The notes beneath the pieces were generated by a model. It worked only from the letters and a program-made list of their open reading frames with translations. It did no database searches and was not told the DNA's origin. Positions 1-5,987 of a stretch of 9,345 nt of DNA are shown piece by piece (positions within the stretch are counted from its first letter, which is position 1; each line of letters begins with the position of its first letter). The position numbers and the translations under genes were made by a program. This stretch comes from Pseudomonadota bacterium (GTDB lineage: Bacteria; Pseudomonadota; Alphaproteobacteria; Azospirillales; Azospirillaceae): positions 1-9,345 of the forward strand of contig JAEZID010000359.1 in assembly GCA_023416195.1 (NCBI GenBank), read 5' to 3'.

Positions 1-365
1 ACCAGATACTCGTGCGGCATCTTGGTGTCGTGGTCGCGGTACAGGCCGATGTGCCCTTCGCGGGCCGAGGGCACCAGCTCGTGCAGGCCCTGCGCCATGC
101 CCAGGCCGGCGCGCAGCACCGGAACGATGGCCAGCTTCTTGCCGGCGATGACCGGCGCGTCCAGGGGCTGGAGCGGCGTCTCGATCCGTTCGGTGGTCAA
201 CGGCAGGTCGCGGGTGATCTCGTACCCCATCAGCAGCGAGATCTCGCGCAGCAGCGTGCGGAAGCCGCCGGTGGAACGCTGCTTGTCCCGCATCAGCGTC
301 AGCTTGTGCTGGATCAGCGGGTGGTCGAGGATGAACAGATTCGGGAATTCGGGAATGGTGCGCAT
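1..365 (-). CDS. upp: Uracil phosphoribosyltransferase, N-terminal part (runs off the window)
   Basis: Cytosolic pyrimidine salvage enzyme that converts uracil and PRPP to UMP and pyrophosphate. The reading frame from the ATG at 363-365 gives about 121 residues before the window edge; complete family members are about 210 residues. Visible family signatures are the start MRTIPEFPNLFILDHPLIQH, then KLTLMRDK with the STGGFR segment near residues 31-36, the core strand KLAIVPVLRAGLGMAQG, and IGLYRD near the edge. The C-terminal PRPP-binding loop and uracil-binding segment lie outside the window, so intactness cannot be judged. The 77-nt gap to the upstream cyclase gene and a possible promoter there suggest it is transcribed on its own. 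No good Shine-Dalgarno is visible, but the start agrees with the family N terminus. It makes the same product (UMP) as pyrF farther up the same strand. Confidence 0.95.
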   Translation of the reverse strand, partial: MRTIPEFPNLFILDHPLIQHKLTLMRDKQRSTGGFRTLLREISLLMGYEITRDLPLTTERIETPLQPLDAPVIAGKKLAIVPVLRAGLGMAQGLHELVPSAREGHIGLYRDHDTKMPHEYL

Positions 366-395
366 GGGTCCGTGCCGCGGCCTGAATGGGCGACG

Positions 396-425
396 ATCCT
401 AACCCGGCAACGGCCCCGAGGCCAA
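396..425 (-). promoter_or_regulatory. Candidate sigma-70-type promoter for upp
   Basis: Reading the minus strand, TTGGCC (425-420) and TAGGAT (401-396) are separated by 18 nt, which gives a transcript start about 25 nt ahead of the upp ATG. The -10 element is good for an alphaproteobacterial housekeeping promoter and the -35 is moderate. This is a pattern match only. Confidence 0.3.
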
Positions 426-442
426 GGCGCCCGGAAGCGGTC

Positions 443-1381
443 CTACCCTCGCCCGCGCGGGGTCGGCTTTTTCGTGGGGGCCGGCGTTGCGGCGACCAGC
501 TCCTCCCGCGGCCTGTCGATGCCGTGGCGGATGACCCGGTTGCGGCCGGCGTTCTTGGCCTGATAGAGCGCGCGGTCGGCGCAGACGATCAGATCCTCGA
601 CCGACAGGTCCGGCTCCGCCTCGACCAGGCCGAAGGAGGCGGTGACCGACACCAGCCGGCCGTCCGGCAGGGTGATGGGCGAGCGCATCAGGTCGATGCG
701 CAGCCGCTCGATGACGCGGTAGCCCTCCGCAAGGCTGGTTTCCTTGAGGCAGACCAGAAACTCCTCCCCGCCCATGCGGAAGGCTTCGTCGAAGCTGCGG
801 ATGCCCCGGCTGATCGCGGCGGCGGTCGCGGCCAGCACGCGGTCGCCCACGTCGTGGCCGTAGGTGTCGTTGACGCCCTTGAACTTGTCGATGTCGCACA
901 GCGCGATGCAGAAGCCCTGCCCGGCGCGGCGGAAGCGGTTATGCTCGCGCTCCAGCGCCTCCTGCATGCCGCGCCGCGTGCGCAGGCCGGTCAGCGGGTC
1001 GAGGCCGGACGCGGCGGCGCCGAAGGCCCGCTCGACGCGACGGAGTTGGAGGACGAACTCCTCGAAGCGGCCGATGACCGACTCGTACTCCGATTCGGTC
1101 GGGGCGTCGCCGGCGGCGGCCTTCAGCAGCACCAGCTTGGCGTTGCGGTGCATCTGTTCGTGCAGGGTGACCAGCTTCTCCACCGCCGGCTGGTGGGCGA
1201 GGTCGTCCTTGTTGGCGGCCACGCACCACGCCGCGAAGGAGGCCGGAGCGGACACGCGCTCGCCCCCCTGCCCGCCGCGGAAGAAGGCCGCGCGGTGCCA
1301 CTGGCCGATCCAGCGCAGGTGCTCGTCGAGCACGATGCCCAGGGCCTCGGTGGGGGAGAGCCTATCGGTCGGTTCGGTCAT
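443..1381 (-). CDS. Diguanylate cyclase with N-terminal zinc-sensing CZB domain (DgcZ-like)
   Basis: Predicted soluble 312-aa enzyme that makes c-di-GMP from two GTP. Residues about 12-120 resemble a CZB (chemoreceptor zinc-binding) four-helix domain. The candidate zinc ligands are H21, C53 (in FAAWCVAANKD), H74 and H78 (HEQMH), the same 3His/1Cys pattern and spacing as in E. coli DgcZ. Residues about 127-290 form a GGDEF domain: DPLTGLRTRRG, the Mg/GTP segment CDIDKFKGVNDTYGHDVGD (162-180), the active-site signature GGEEF (204-208), and an allosteric product-inhibition site RSFD (195-198) at the usual spacing before it. The C-terminal tail (about 293-312) is low-complexity and Pro/Lys/Arg-rich. 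There are no membrane segments. In E. coli DgcZ, zinc binding inhibits the cyclase; similar control here is inferred. The ATG start at 1381 fits the domain start, although no strong Shine-Dalgarno is visible. It lies downstream of trpF, separated by 216 nt with a hairpin, so it is probably a separate transcript. Confidence 0.9.
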   Translation of the reverse strand: MTEPTDRLSPTEALGIVLDEHLRWIGQWHRAAFFRGGQGGERVSAPASFAAWCVAANKDDLAHQPAVEKLVTLHEQMHRNAKLVLLKAAAGDAPTESEYESVIGRFEEFVLQLRRVERAFGAAASGLDPLTGLRTRRGMQEALEREHNRFRRAGQGFCIALCDIDKFKGVNDTYGHDVGDRVLAATAAAISRGIRSFDEAFRMGGEEFLVCLKETSLAEGYRVIERLRIDLMRSPITLPDGRLVSVTASFGLVEAEPDLSVEDLIVCADRALYQAKNAGRNRVIRHGIDRPREELVAATPAPTKKPTPRGRG

Positions 1382-1530
1382 GGGCCCGTGGGAATTCGCC
1401 TGCGAGGTGACAACAGCGGGTTGCGGCCGGCGTTGCCGGCGGTCGAAACACGCATCCTAGCCGCACTCGCCGCATGGGACCATGCGACGAAGATGAGCCG
1501 GACAATTTGAAGCAAACATGAGGATGCAAC

Positions 1531-1554
1531 CCCCGCCCGTAAACCCGGACGGGG
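1531..1554 (-). terminator. Candidate terminator downstream of trpF
   Basis: An inverted repeat with arms CCCCGCCCG and CGGACGGGG pairs over 9 positions with one mismatch around a 6-nt loop, 43 nt past the trpF stop codon. The following T-tract on the minus strand is short (GTTGC), so termination strength is uncertain. The rest of the 1382-1597 gap holds the leader of the diguanylate cyclase gene. I see no convincing promoter there. Confidence 0.45.
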
Positions 1555-1597
1555 AGTTTAGATCATTAGGGGAAGGCCAGAGCCCGGCAGGGGACGA

Positions 1598-2242
1598 TCA
1601 GAGCCCGGCGGCGGCGGCGAGGAAGGCGCGGACCAGCGCCGGGTCCTTGTGGCCGGGGCGGTCCTCCACGCCGGAGGAGACGTCCAGCGCCGGGGCGCCG
1701 GTGACGCGCACGGCCTCCGCCACGTTGCCGGCGTTCAGGCCGCCGGACAGCATCCACGGGCGCGGCCAGCGGCGGCCGGCCAGCAGGGACCAGTCGAAGG
1801 CGATGCCGTTGCCGCCCGGCAGGGCCGACACCTTGGCCGGCGGCTTGGCGTCGAACAGCAGTCGGTCGGCGACCTCCGCGATGTCCATGGCGGTTTCAAG
1901 GTCCTCGGGACCGCCGATCTTGACGGCCTTCATCACGGGGATGTTGAAGGCGGCCTTCACCTCGGCGATGCGGCGCGGGGTTTCCTTGCCGTGCAGCTGG
2001 AGCAGGTCGAAGGGAACCTGGCTGACGACATGCTCCAGGAAGTCGTCGTCGGGATCGACGAACAGGCCGACCGTGCGGACACCGGTCGGGACGAGGCGGG
2101 CCAGCTCCGCCGCCATGGCCGGGGAGACGGAACGCGGGCTTGCCGGGTAGAAGACGAAGCCGATGTAGCGCGCCCCGCCCGCGACGGCGGCGTGCAGGGA
2201 TTCGGGCTCGCTGAGGCCGCAGATCTTCACCTGGACGGTCAT
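1598..2242 (-). CDS. trpF: Phosphoribosylanthranilate isomerase
   Basis: Third step of tryptophan synthesis: Amadori rearrangement of N-(5-phosphoribosyl)anthranilate to CdRP, by a single-domain (beta/alpha)8 barrel in the cytosol. The 214-aa length is typical. The N-terminal KICGL places the catalytic base at C8. SPRSV contributes R37 to substrate binding, QLHGKE (82-87) is the usual strand-4 segment, and D131 in LLFDAKPP is the expected general acid. LSGGLNAGNV and DVSSGVEDRPGHKD are the C-terminal phosphate-binding motifs. The ATG lies inside the pyrF stop (ATGA, 2239-2242), so translation is probably coupled to pyrF. The trpB and trpA genes, which usually follow in alphaproteobacteria, are not downstream: a hairpin and then a diguanylate cyclase gene come next. 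All catalytic residues are present, so the gene looks functional. Confidence 0.97.
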   Translation of the reverse strand: MTVQVKICGLSEPESLHAAVAGGARYIGFVFYPASPRSVSPAMAAELARLVPTGVRTVGLFVDPDDDFLEHVVSQVPFDLLQLHGKETPRRIAEVKAAFNIPVMKAVKIGGPEDLETAMDIAEVADRLLFDAKPPAKVSALPGGNGIAFDWSLLAGRRWPRPWMLSGGLNAGNVAEAVRVTGAPALDVSSGVEDRPGHKDPALVRAFLAAAAGL

Positions 2243-2973
2243 GCCCCGGTCCCCTTCTTGACGGTCCCCTCTTCGATTTCGGAGACGATGCGGCGGGCGG
2301 CGGACGCGGGGTCGGCGTCGCCGGTGATCGGGCGCCCGATGACCAGATGGTCGGCGCCGGCGGCCAGCGCCTCGGCCGGGGTCATCACGCGCTTCTGGTC
2401 GTTGGCGGCGGCCCAGGCGGGGCGGATGCCCGGCACCATCAGGATGAAGTCGGGGCCGCAGGCCTCGCGGATCAGCGCCACCTCGGCGGGCGAGCAGACC
2501 ACGCCGTCCACGCCGGAGTCCTTGGCGAGCAGCGCGAGGCGCTTGACCTGATCGGCCACGGGGGTGCGCTGGCCGACCGCGTCCAGGTCGGCGGCGTCCA
2601 GGCTGGTCAGCACGGTGACGGCGAGGATCTTCGGGCGGTCCGGGCCGGCGGTCGCGGCGGCCTCGGCGGCGGCGCGCATCATCGCGGGACCGCCGGAAGT
2701 ATGGATGGTCATGAAGGCCGGCTTCAGCGGCAGCGCCGCGCGCACGCCGCCGGCCACGGTGTTCGGGATGTCGTGCAGCTTCAGGTCGAGGAACAGCGGC
2801 GGGCCGTCCTCACCGATCACGGAGCGGATGCCCGAGGGGCCGTGGGCGATGAAGAACTCCAGCCCCAGCTTGATGCCGCCGACGACTCCGCTGATCCGCC
2901 GGCTGAGGTCGCGGGCGGTGTCGAGGTCGGTCGTATCGACGGCGCAGAAAATGCGCGAGGCCGGCGTGGTCAT
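2239..2973 (-). CDS. pyrF: Orotidine 5'-phosphate decarboxylase
   Basis: Last step of de novo UMP synthesis: decarboxylation of OMP by a homodimeric (beta/alpha)8 barrel in the cytosol. At 244 aa it has the usual length of the bacterial short form. The active site is visible: K35 in GGIKLGLEFF, and the D-x-K-x-x-D array D63/K65/D68 in FLDLKLHDIPNT. The phosphate-binding motifs VPGIRP and IGRPIT lie in the C-terminal third. The ATG at 2971-2973 is preceded by GGAGAG (2988-2983) at 9 nt spacing, which supports the start. The stop codon overlaps the trpF ATG. Upstream, a 139-nt gap contains a possible promoter and the terminator of the stress operon, so pyrF-trpF probably forms its own transcript. 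Confidence 0.97.
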   Translation of the reverse strand: MTTPASRIFCAVDTTDLDTARDLSRRISGVVGGIKLGLEFFIAHGPSGIRSVIGEDGPPLFLDLKLHDIPNTVAGGVRAALPLKPAFMTIHTSGGPAMMRAAAEAAATAGPDRPKILAVTVLTSLDAADLDAVGQRTPVADQVKRLALLAKDSGVDGVVCSPAEVALIREACGPDFILMVPGIRPAWAAANDQKRVMTPAEALAAGADHLVIGRPITGDADPASAARRIVSEIEEGTVKKGTGA

Positions 2974-2982
2974 CGGAAGCGT

Positions 2983-2988
2983 CTCTCC
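2983..2988 (-). promoter_or_regulatory. pyrF ribosome binding site
   Basis: GGAGAG on the minus strand lies 9 nt before the pyrF ATG. This is the best Shine-Dalgarno match in the leader and supports the chosen start. Confidence 0.65.
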
Positions 2989-3027
2989 AAACCCAAAACG
3001 GATGGCGGTGGATGGTCGGGGAGGCGC

Positions 3028-3056
3028 AGCCTAGCAAGGGACGGCGCGGATAACCA
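3028..3056 (-). promoter_or_regulatory. Candidate pyrF-trpF promoter
   Basis: The minus strand has TAGGCT (3033-3028), a good alphaproteobacterial -10. It lies 17 nt after a weak -35, TGGTTA (3056-3051). This would give a leader of roughly 50 nt. The support is a pattern match and the suitable position between the stress operon hairpin and pyrF. Confidence 0.35.
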
Positions 3057-3073
3057 GAGTTGGCGGGCGTGAT

Positions 3074-3102
3074 TCCCTCTCCCGCCGGGGGCGGGAGAGG
3101 GA
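3074..3102 (-). terminator. Perfect hairpin downstream of the stress operon (terminator or dispersed palindrome)
   Basis: The arms CCCTCTCCCGCC (3075-3086) and GGCGGGAGAGGG (3090-3101) pair perfectly over 12 bp around a 3-nt loop, plus one flanking T-A pair. The hairpin begins about 11 nt after the stop of the YflT-DUF2382 gene. There is no real T-tract after it on the minus strand (AATCAC), so it may act as an mRNA 3'-end stabiliser or be a copy of a dispersed intergenic palindrome rather than a strict intrinsic terminator. Confidence 0.55.
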
Positions 3103-3112
3103 GCTTCAGGCG

Positions 3113-4189
3113 TCAAACCCCGCGATCCGGGTCGCGGTCGCGGTCGAGAGGACGGTCGCTCGCCGGGCGGTCGCGGTCCAGGGGGCGGTCGCCGCCGGTG
3201 CGGTTGTCGTCGATCTCCACCTCGGTGCGGCGGACCGTGTCGGAGATGGTCTGGGCGCGTTCCTCGGCTTCCTTACGGATCACGACTTCCTCGCGGACAT
3301 GGGCGGTCTTCTGAACCACCGGTTCCTCGTCGGTCTCGCTCACCTCGATGATGCGCTCGCGGAAGGCGTCGGGCGGAAGGTCGCTGACGTCGCGGTCGAC
3401 CGCGTGCCGCTCGACGATCACCGATTCGTCGCGCAGGCGAACCTGCTCCTCGACCGGGGTTTCGATGACGTAGCTGCGCACGCGCACGCTGCCGCGCTCG
3501 ACGGCGCGCTTGCCGACGTGGAGTTCCTCCTCGACGATCGGGATGTGTTCCTCGCGGCCCGTGCCGGTGCGATCCGCATTGAGATCGGCGCGGGCGCGGG
3601 TGGCGTCGGTTTCGACCGTCCGCCCGGTATCGCTCACGTCGGTGCCCCTGACGTTGGTGTCGCTGACGTTGGTGTCGCGGAAGGACGCGGCGGCGGCGCC
3701 CAGGCCGGTGCCGGTGCCCCAACGCTTGCGTTCCTCGACCGCCTGGGTCTCGTCATAGTCGTGGGCGGTGGTGTCGTAGCCGGTCCAGCCGGATTCGCGG
3801 TACGAACGGCCGCGATGCTCGATGTCCACCGGGCCGTGACGTTCGACGATGCTCAGGGCTTCGTCGCAACGGTCGTCGTTCACGCGGCCGACCAGCAGGA
3901 CGCCGCCGCGCCGTACGCCCTCGGCGAAGACTTCCGCGTCGTCGCGGGTGACGCCCATGCGGGTCAGCGTCGACACGCGGTGCTCCCGCGAACCGAACTC
4001 CGCATCGCTGAAGGTGGCGGCGTGGCGCCAGCCAGTGGTCGCGTCCACCTTGTCCGAAGCGCCGAGCTTCGCCGTGTCCGCGCCCATCATCGTGAAGTCA
4101 TGGCGCAGACCGGCCGTTTCCAGTTCGCCAAGCACGCGCTCCGCGCTGGACAGGTCGTCATACAGCGCGACGATGGTTTTGCCGTTCAT
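3113..4189 (-). CDS. YflT/GSP17M-DUF2382 stress protein
   Basis: A 358-aa soluble, highly charged protein with no signal peptide. Residues 1 to about 124 match the general-stress-protein-17M/YflT domain (TIVALYDDLSSAERVLGELE near the start, GVTRDDAEVFAEGVRRGG at 79-96, LLVGRV next). Residues about 125-213 form a polar linker with a pentapeptide repeat (171-188). Residues about 216-330 are a DUF2382 (YsnF/AvaK-like) domain: IPIVEEELHVGKRAVERGSV, then alternating charged beta-like segments to TEVEID. The C-terminal tail (about 333-358) repeats DRPLDRDR. The molecular function of both domains is unknown; the families are linked to general stress responses. It is the last gene of a three-gene operon, 4 nt after the preceding DUF2382 gene, with AGGGAG (4202-4197) 7 nt before its ATG. 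The EcfG-like promoter upstream of the operon supports stress induction. No enzymatic motif is visible. Confidence 0.85.
   Translation of the reverse strand: MNGKTIVALYDDLSSAERVLGELETAGLRHDFTMMGADTAKLGASDKVDATTGWRHAATFSDAEFGSREHRVSTLTRMGVTRDDAEVFAEGVRRGGVLLVGRVNDDRCDEALSIVERHGPVDIEHRGRSYRESGWTGYDTTAHDYDETQAVEERKRWGTGTGLGAAAASFRDTNVSDTNVRGTDVSDTGRTVETDATRARADLNADRTGTGREEHIPIVEEELHVGKRAVERGSVRVRSYVIETPVEEQVRLRDESVIVERHAVDRDVSDLPPDAFRERIIEVSETDEEPVVQKTAHVREEVVIRKEAEERAQTISDTVRRTEVEIDDNRTGGDRPLDRDRPASDRPLDRDRDPDRGV
3633..3677. repeat. Three-unit 15-bp tandem repeat inside the stress gene
   Basis: On the plus strand, CTGACGTTGGTGTCG occurs twice back to back (3648-3662 and 3663-3677). A diverged unit precedes it (3633-3647, 11 of 15 identical). 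In the protein it encodes five-residue units of the form (D/G)-T-(N/D)-V-(S/R), within the linker between the YflT and DUF2382 domains. Confidence 0.85.
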
Positions 4190-4193
4190 GAAG

Positions 4194-4607
4194 CTACTCC
4201 CTGGGAAGCGTTGTTGGGGATTCCGGCACGCCGTCGCGGTGAACGGTGGCTTCTTCGGAGCGCAGCGTTTCGGCGATGCGCTCGGTGTGCCGGGTGACCG
4301 TCTTGCGGATGTGCAGTTCTTCCTTGAGAACGAGGCGCTTGGTGACGACCAGTTCCTCTTCCAGGATGGGAACGATCAGCACGTCGCCTTCCTGGCGCGG
4401 TTCGGGCGCCGCATCGACCGGACGGCCGACCGGCACGCGGACGACCTCCACGCTTTCGCGGTCGAGGTCCTGTTCGACGGTTTCCCGGCGTTCCCGAACC
4501 TCGGTGGTGATTCGCACTTGGGCGCGCTCCACGACGCGCTTTCCGACCGACAGGACCTCCTCGTGCAGGGGAAGCGCCCGTTCGTCGGAACTCCGTTCCG
4601 AGGACAT
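4194..4607 (-). CDS. Stand-alone DUF2382 (YsnF/AvaK-type) protein
   Basis: A 137-aa soluble, strongly charged protein consisting almost entirely of one DUF2382 domain. Two similar halves are visible: LPLHEEVLSVGKRVVERAQV (residues about 12-31) and IVPILEEELVVTKRLVLKEE (about 78-97). Each is followed by an Arg/Glu-rich amphipathic segment. The second half ends in ELHIRKTVTRHTERIAETLR, the usual end of the domain. The biochemical role of DUF2382 is not established. The ATG at 4605-4607 lies 16 nt after the stop of the 46-aa microprotein gene. No clear Shine-Dalgarno precedes it, so translational coupling to that small gene is likely. Its own last codons contain the AGGGAG that serves as ribosome binding site of the next gene. 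It duplicates the C-terminal domain of its downstream neighbour, which suggests the two proteins share a partner or assemble together (inference). Confidence 0.85.
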   Translation of the reverse strand: MSSERSSDERALPLHEEVLSVGKRVVERAQVRITTEVRERRETVEQDLDRESVEVVRVPVGRPVDAAPEPRQEGDVLIVPILEEELVVTKRLVLKEELHIRKTVTRHTERIAETLRSEEATVHRDGVPESPTTLPRE

Positions 4608-4623
4608 GGGTGTTGCCCGGCGA

Positions 4624-4764
4624 TCAGAGGAGGAAATACAGCGCGACGAGGATCACCAGCACGATCAGCGCGATGATCCACCAGTTCATGCCGCCGGTGG
4701 CCGCGCCCGTCCGGGTGCCTCCGTCGGTGTCGTAGACGCCCACTTTCTTTGGATCGTCAGCCAT
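4624..4764 (-). CDS. 46-aa tail-anchored membrane microprotein, first gene of the stress operon
   Basis: The minus strand encodes MADDPKKVGVYDTDGGTRTG, then AATGGMNWW and a single hydrophobic helix (about residues 27-46) that runs to the C terminus, ending LYFLL. This is a short cytosolic, Asp/Gly-rich head on one transmembrane segment, so a tail-anchored inner-membrane protein is predicted. I do not recognise a named family. Evidence that it is real: a good Shine-Dalgarno AGGGAG (4780-4775) at 10 nt, an uninterrupted codon series ending in TGA, a sensible membrane-protein composition, and a position exactly between an EcfG-type promoter and the DUF2382 gene 16 nt downstream. It may anchor or sense for the two soluble DUF2382 proteins (inference). 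It shares the octamer AGGGAGTA in its ribosome binding region with the third gene of the operon. Confidence 0.8.
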   Translation of the reverse strand: MADDPKKVGVYDTDGGTRTGAATGGMNWWIIALIVLVILVALYFLL

Positions 4765-4774
4765 CGGGGGGTTA

Positions 4775-4780
4775 CTCCCT
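4775..4780 (-). promoter_or_regulatory. Ribosome binding site of the microprotein gene
   Basis: AGGGAG on the minus strand lies 10 nt before the ATG at 4764. It decides the start of the 46-aa gene and supports that the short frame is translated. Confidence 0.6.
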
Positions 4781-4805
4781 GTCGGTAAAGGCTGTTGCCA
4801 AAACC

Positions 4806-4830
4806 AACAGGACCGTCACCGCCCCGTTCC
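4806..4830 (-). promoter_or_regulatory. EcfG (general stress sigma factor) promoter of the DUF2382 operon
   Basis: The minus strand reads GGAAC (4830-4826), 16 nt, then TGTT (4809-4806). The alphaproteobacterial EcfG/SigT/RpoE2 consensus is GGAAC-N16-17-CGTT, so this differs at one -10 base only. Transcription would start near 4798 and leave a leader of about 35 nt before the microprotein ATG. The genes behind it are stress families, which fits. No terminator is visible between the upstream oxidase stop (4841) and this promoter, so some read-through is possible. Confidence 0.7.
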
Positions 4831-4840
4831 CCGCGCAAGG

Positions 4841-5980
4841 TCAGTGCCCGGCAGCCCAGAGGGAGAGGCTGTTTCCCCGATCGGGGGCGTCACCGGAACC
4901 GCCAATCACGGAATGGGCGGCCGCGTCGGCCAGGGCCTCGCCCAGCGCCGGGGCGAACTTGAAGCCGTGGCCGGAACAGGGGCTCATCAGCCAGCTCCGT
5001 TTGGAGAGCGGCTCGATCACGAAACGCTCGTCCGCCGTCACCGTGTAGAAGCAGGTCGCGGCGTTGGCGAGCGTGTAGCGGTGCCCGTCGGTCAGCACGC
5101 GGCGGGCGCGGTCCAGCACGTCGCGCGCCTCGTCCGGGTCGGGGTCGCGGTCGGCGTCGGGATCGCCGGTCCGCGAAAAGCGGTGGTCGCCCGCCTTCAT
5201 GGTCGTGCCGGCCACGGGCGGGACGACGTAGACGCCGCTCTCCCCATCGGCGTCGATCAGCATCGGCGCGCGGGTCCAGGCGGCGCGCAGTCCCTCGGGC
5301 GGGGTCAGGTAGGCGATGACCTGCCGTGACGGCGTCAGGCGGGCCGCCGTTTCGGGAAGCAGCTTGGTCACCCAGGCCCCGGCGGCGACGATCAGCAGGT
5401 CGGCGCCGATGGTGCGGCGGTCGGCCAGCGTCACCGTCGCCCGCTCCGGGTCGAGGCCGGTGACCGGCGTGCGGGCGTGGACGGTGACGCCCAGCCTGTT
5501 CAGATGATGGCTCAGCAGCTCGACGATGCGGCCGGCGAGCAGGACGCCGCCCGAGTCGAGGTGGATGCCTTCGGCGACGGCAGAGGCATCGACCAGCGGG
5601 AATTCCGCCGCGATCTCCGCCGGGGTGAGGCGCCGGACCGGATGGCCGAGCGATTCCAGAACCGCCGCGCTGTCGGCCAGCCAGCGCCGTCCATCCTCCG
5701 CCCCGGCGGTGCAGAGCGTGCCGGTGGGGATCAGCAACGTCTCGCCGAGGTCGGCCCACAGCCGTTCCCAGGATTGAGCCGCGACCGCCGCCATGCGGGC
5801 GTAGCCGGTGCGGTCGCCGTAGGCGTGGCGGAACAGCCGGTGCTGGTCCACGGAGCTGCCGAAGGGGTTCGGGACGTTACCCTGGTCGAAGACCGAGACC
5901 GCGTGCCCCCGCCGGGCCAGCGCCCAGGCGGTGCACAGACCCATGATGCCGGCGCCGACGATGGTGATGCGAAGGGACAT
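4841..5980 (-). CDS. FAD-dependent amine/imino-acid oxidase, monomeric sarcosine oxidase type
   Basis: A 379-aa soluble flavoenzyme of the DAO fold, close in pattern to monomeric sarcosine oxidase (MSOX) and N-methyltryptophan oxidase. These oxidise secondary amines with O2, giving an imine (or formaldehyde) and H2O2. Visible motifs: the FAD dinucleotide-binding VGAGIMG (8-14) with D32 at the end of strand 2; HRLFRHAYG (47-55), with R48 and R51 matching the substrate-site arginines of MSOX; K262 in MKAGDHR, the expected O2-activating lysine; C310 in CFYTVTADERF, the expected covalent flavin cysteine; and SGHGFKF (336-342). All key residues are present. A DPDADRDPDPDE stretch around residue 275 is an acidic low-complexity insertion. 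The gene starts 7 nt after the ketimine-reductase-like gene, so they are co-transcribed. The Shine-Dalgarno is weak, so translation may be coupled. The substrate cannot be fixed from sequence; candidates are sarcosine, pipecolate, proline-type or N-methyl amino acids. Confidence 0.88.
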   Translation of the reverse strand: MSLRITIVGAGIMGLCTAWALARRGHAVSVFDQGNVPNPFGSSVDQHRLFRHAYGDRTGYARMAAVAAQSWERLWADLGETLLIPTGTLCTAGAEDGRRWLADSAAVLESLGHPVRRLTPAEIAAEFPLVDASAVAEGIHLDSGGVLLAGRIVELLSHHLNRLGVTVHARTPVTGLDPERATVTLADRRTIGADLLIVAAGAWVTKLLPETAARLTPSRQVIAYLTPPEGLRAAWTRAPMLIDADGESGVYVVPPVAGTTMKAGDHRFSRTGDPDADRDPDPDEARDVLDRARRVLTDGHRYTLANAATCFYTVTADERFVIEPLSKRSWLMSPCSGHGFKFAPALGEALADAAAHSVIGGSGDAPDRGNSLSLWAAGH

Positions 5981-5987
5981 GTGCCGC

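Noticed and set aside
386..1510. Plus-strand open frame of 374 codons opposite the diguanylate cyclase gene
   Set aside because: It is a shadow of the GGDEF gene, whose catalytic motifs are unambiguous on the minus strand. Its protein is Gly/Ala/Arg/Gln-rich with no domain.
3299..4297. Long open frame on the plus strand (332 codons) opposite the stress genes
   Set aside because: It is antisense to two well-supported DUF2382 genes. It has a composition typical of GC-rich shadow frames, no family motif and no convincing ribosome binding site.
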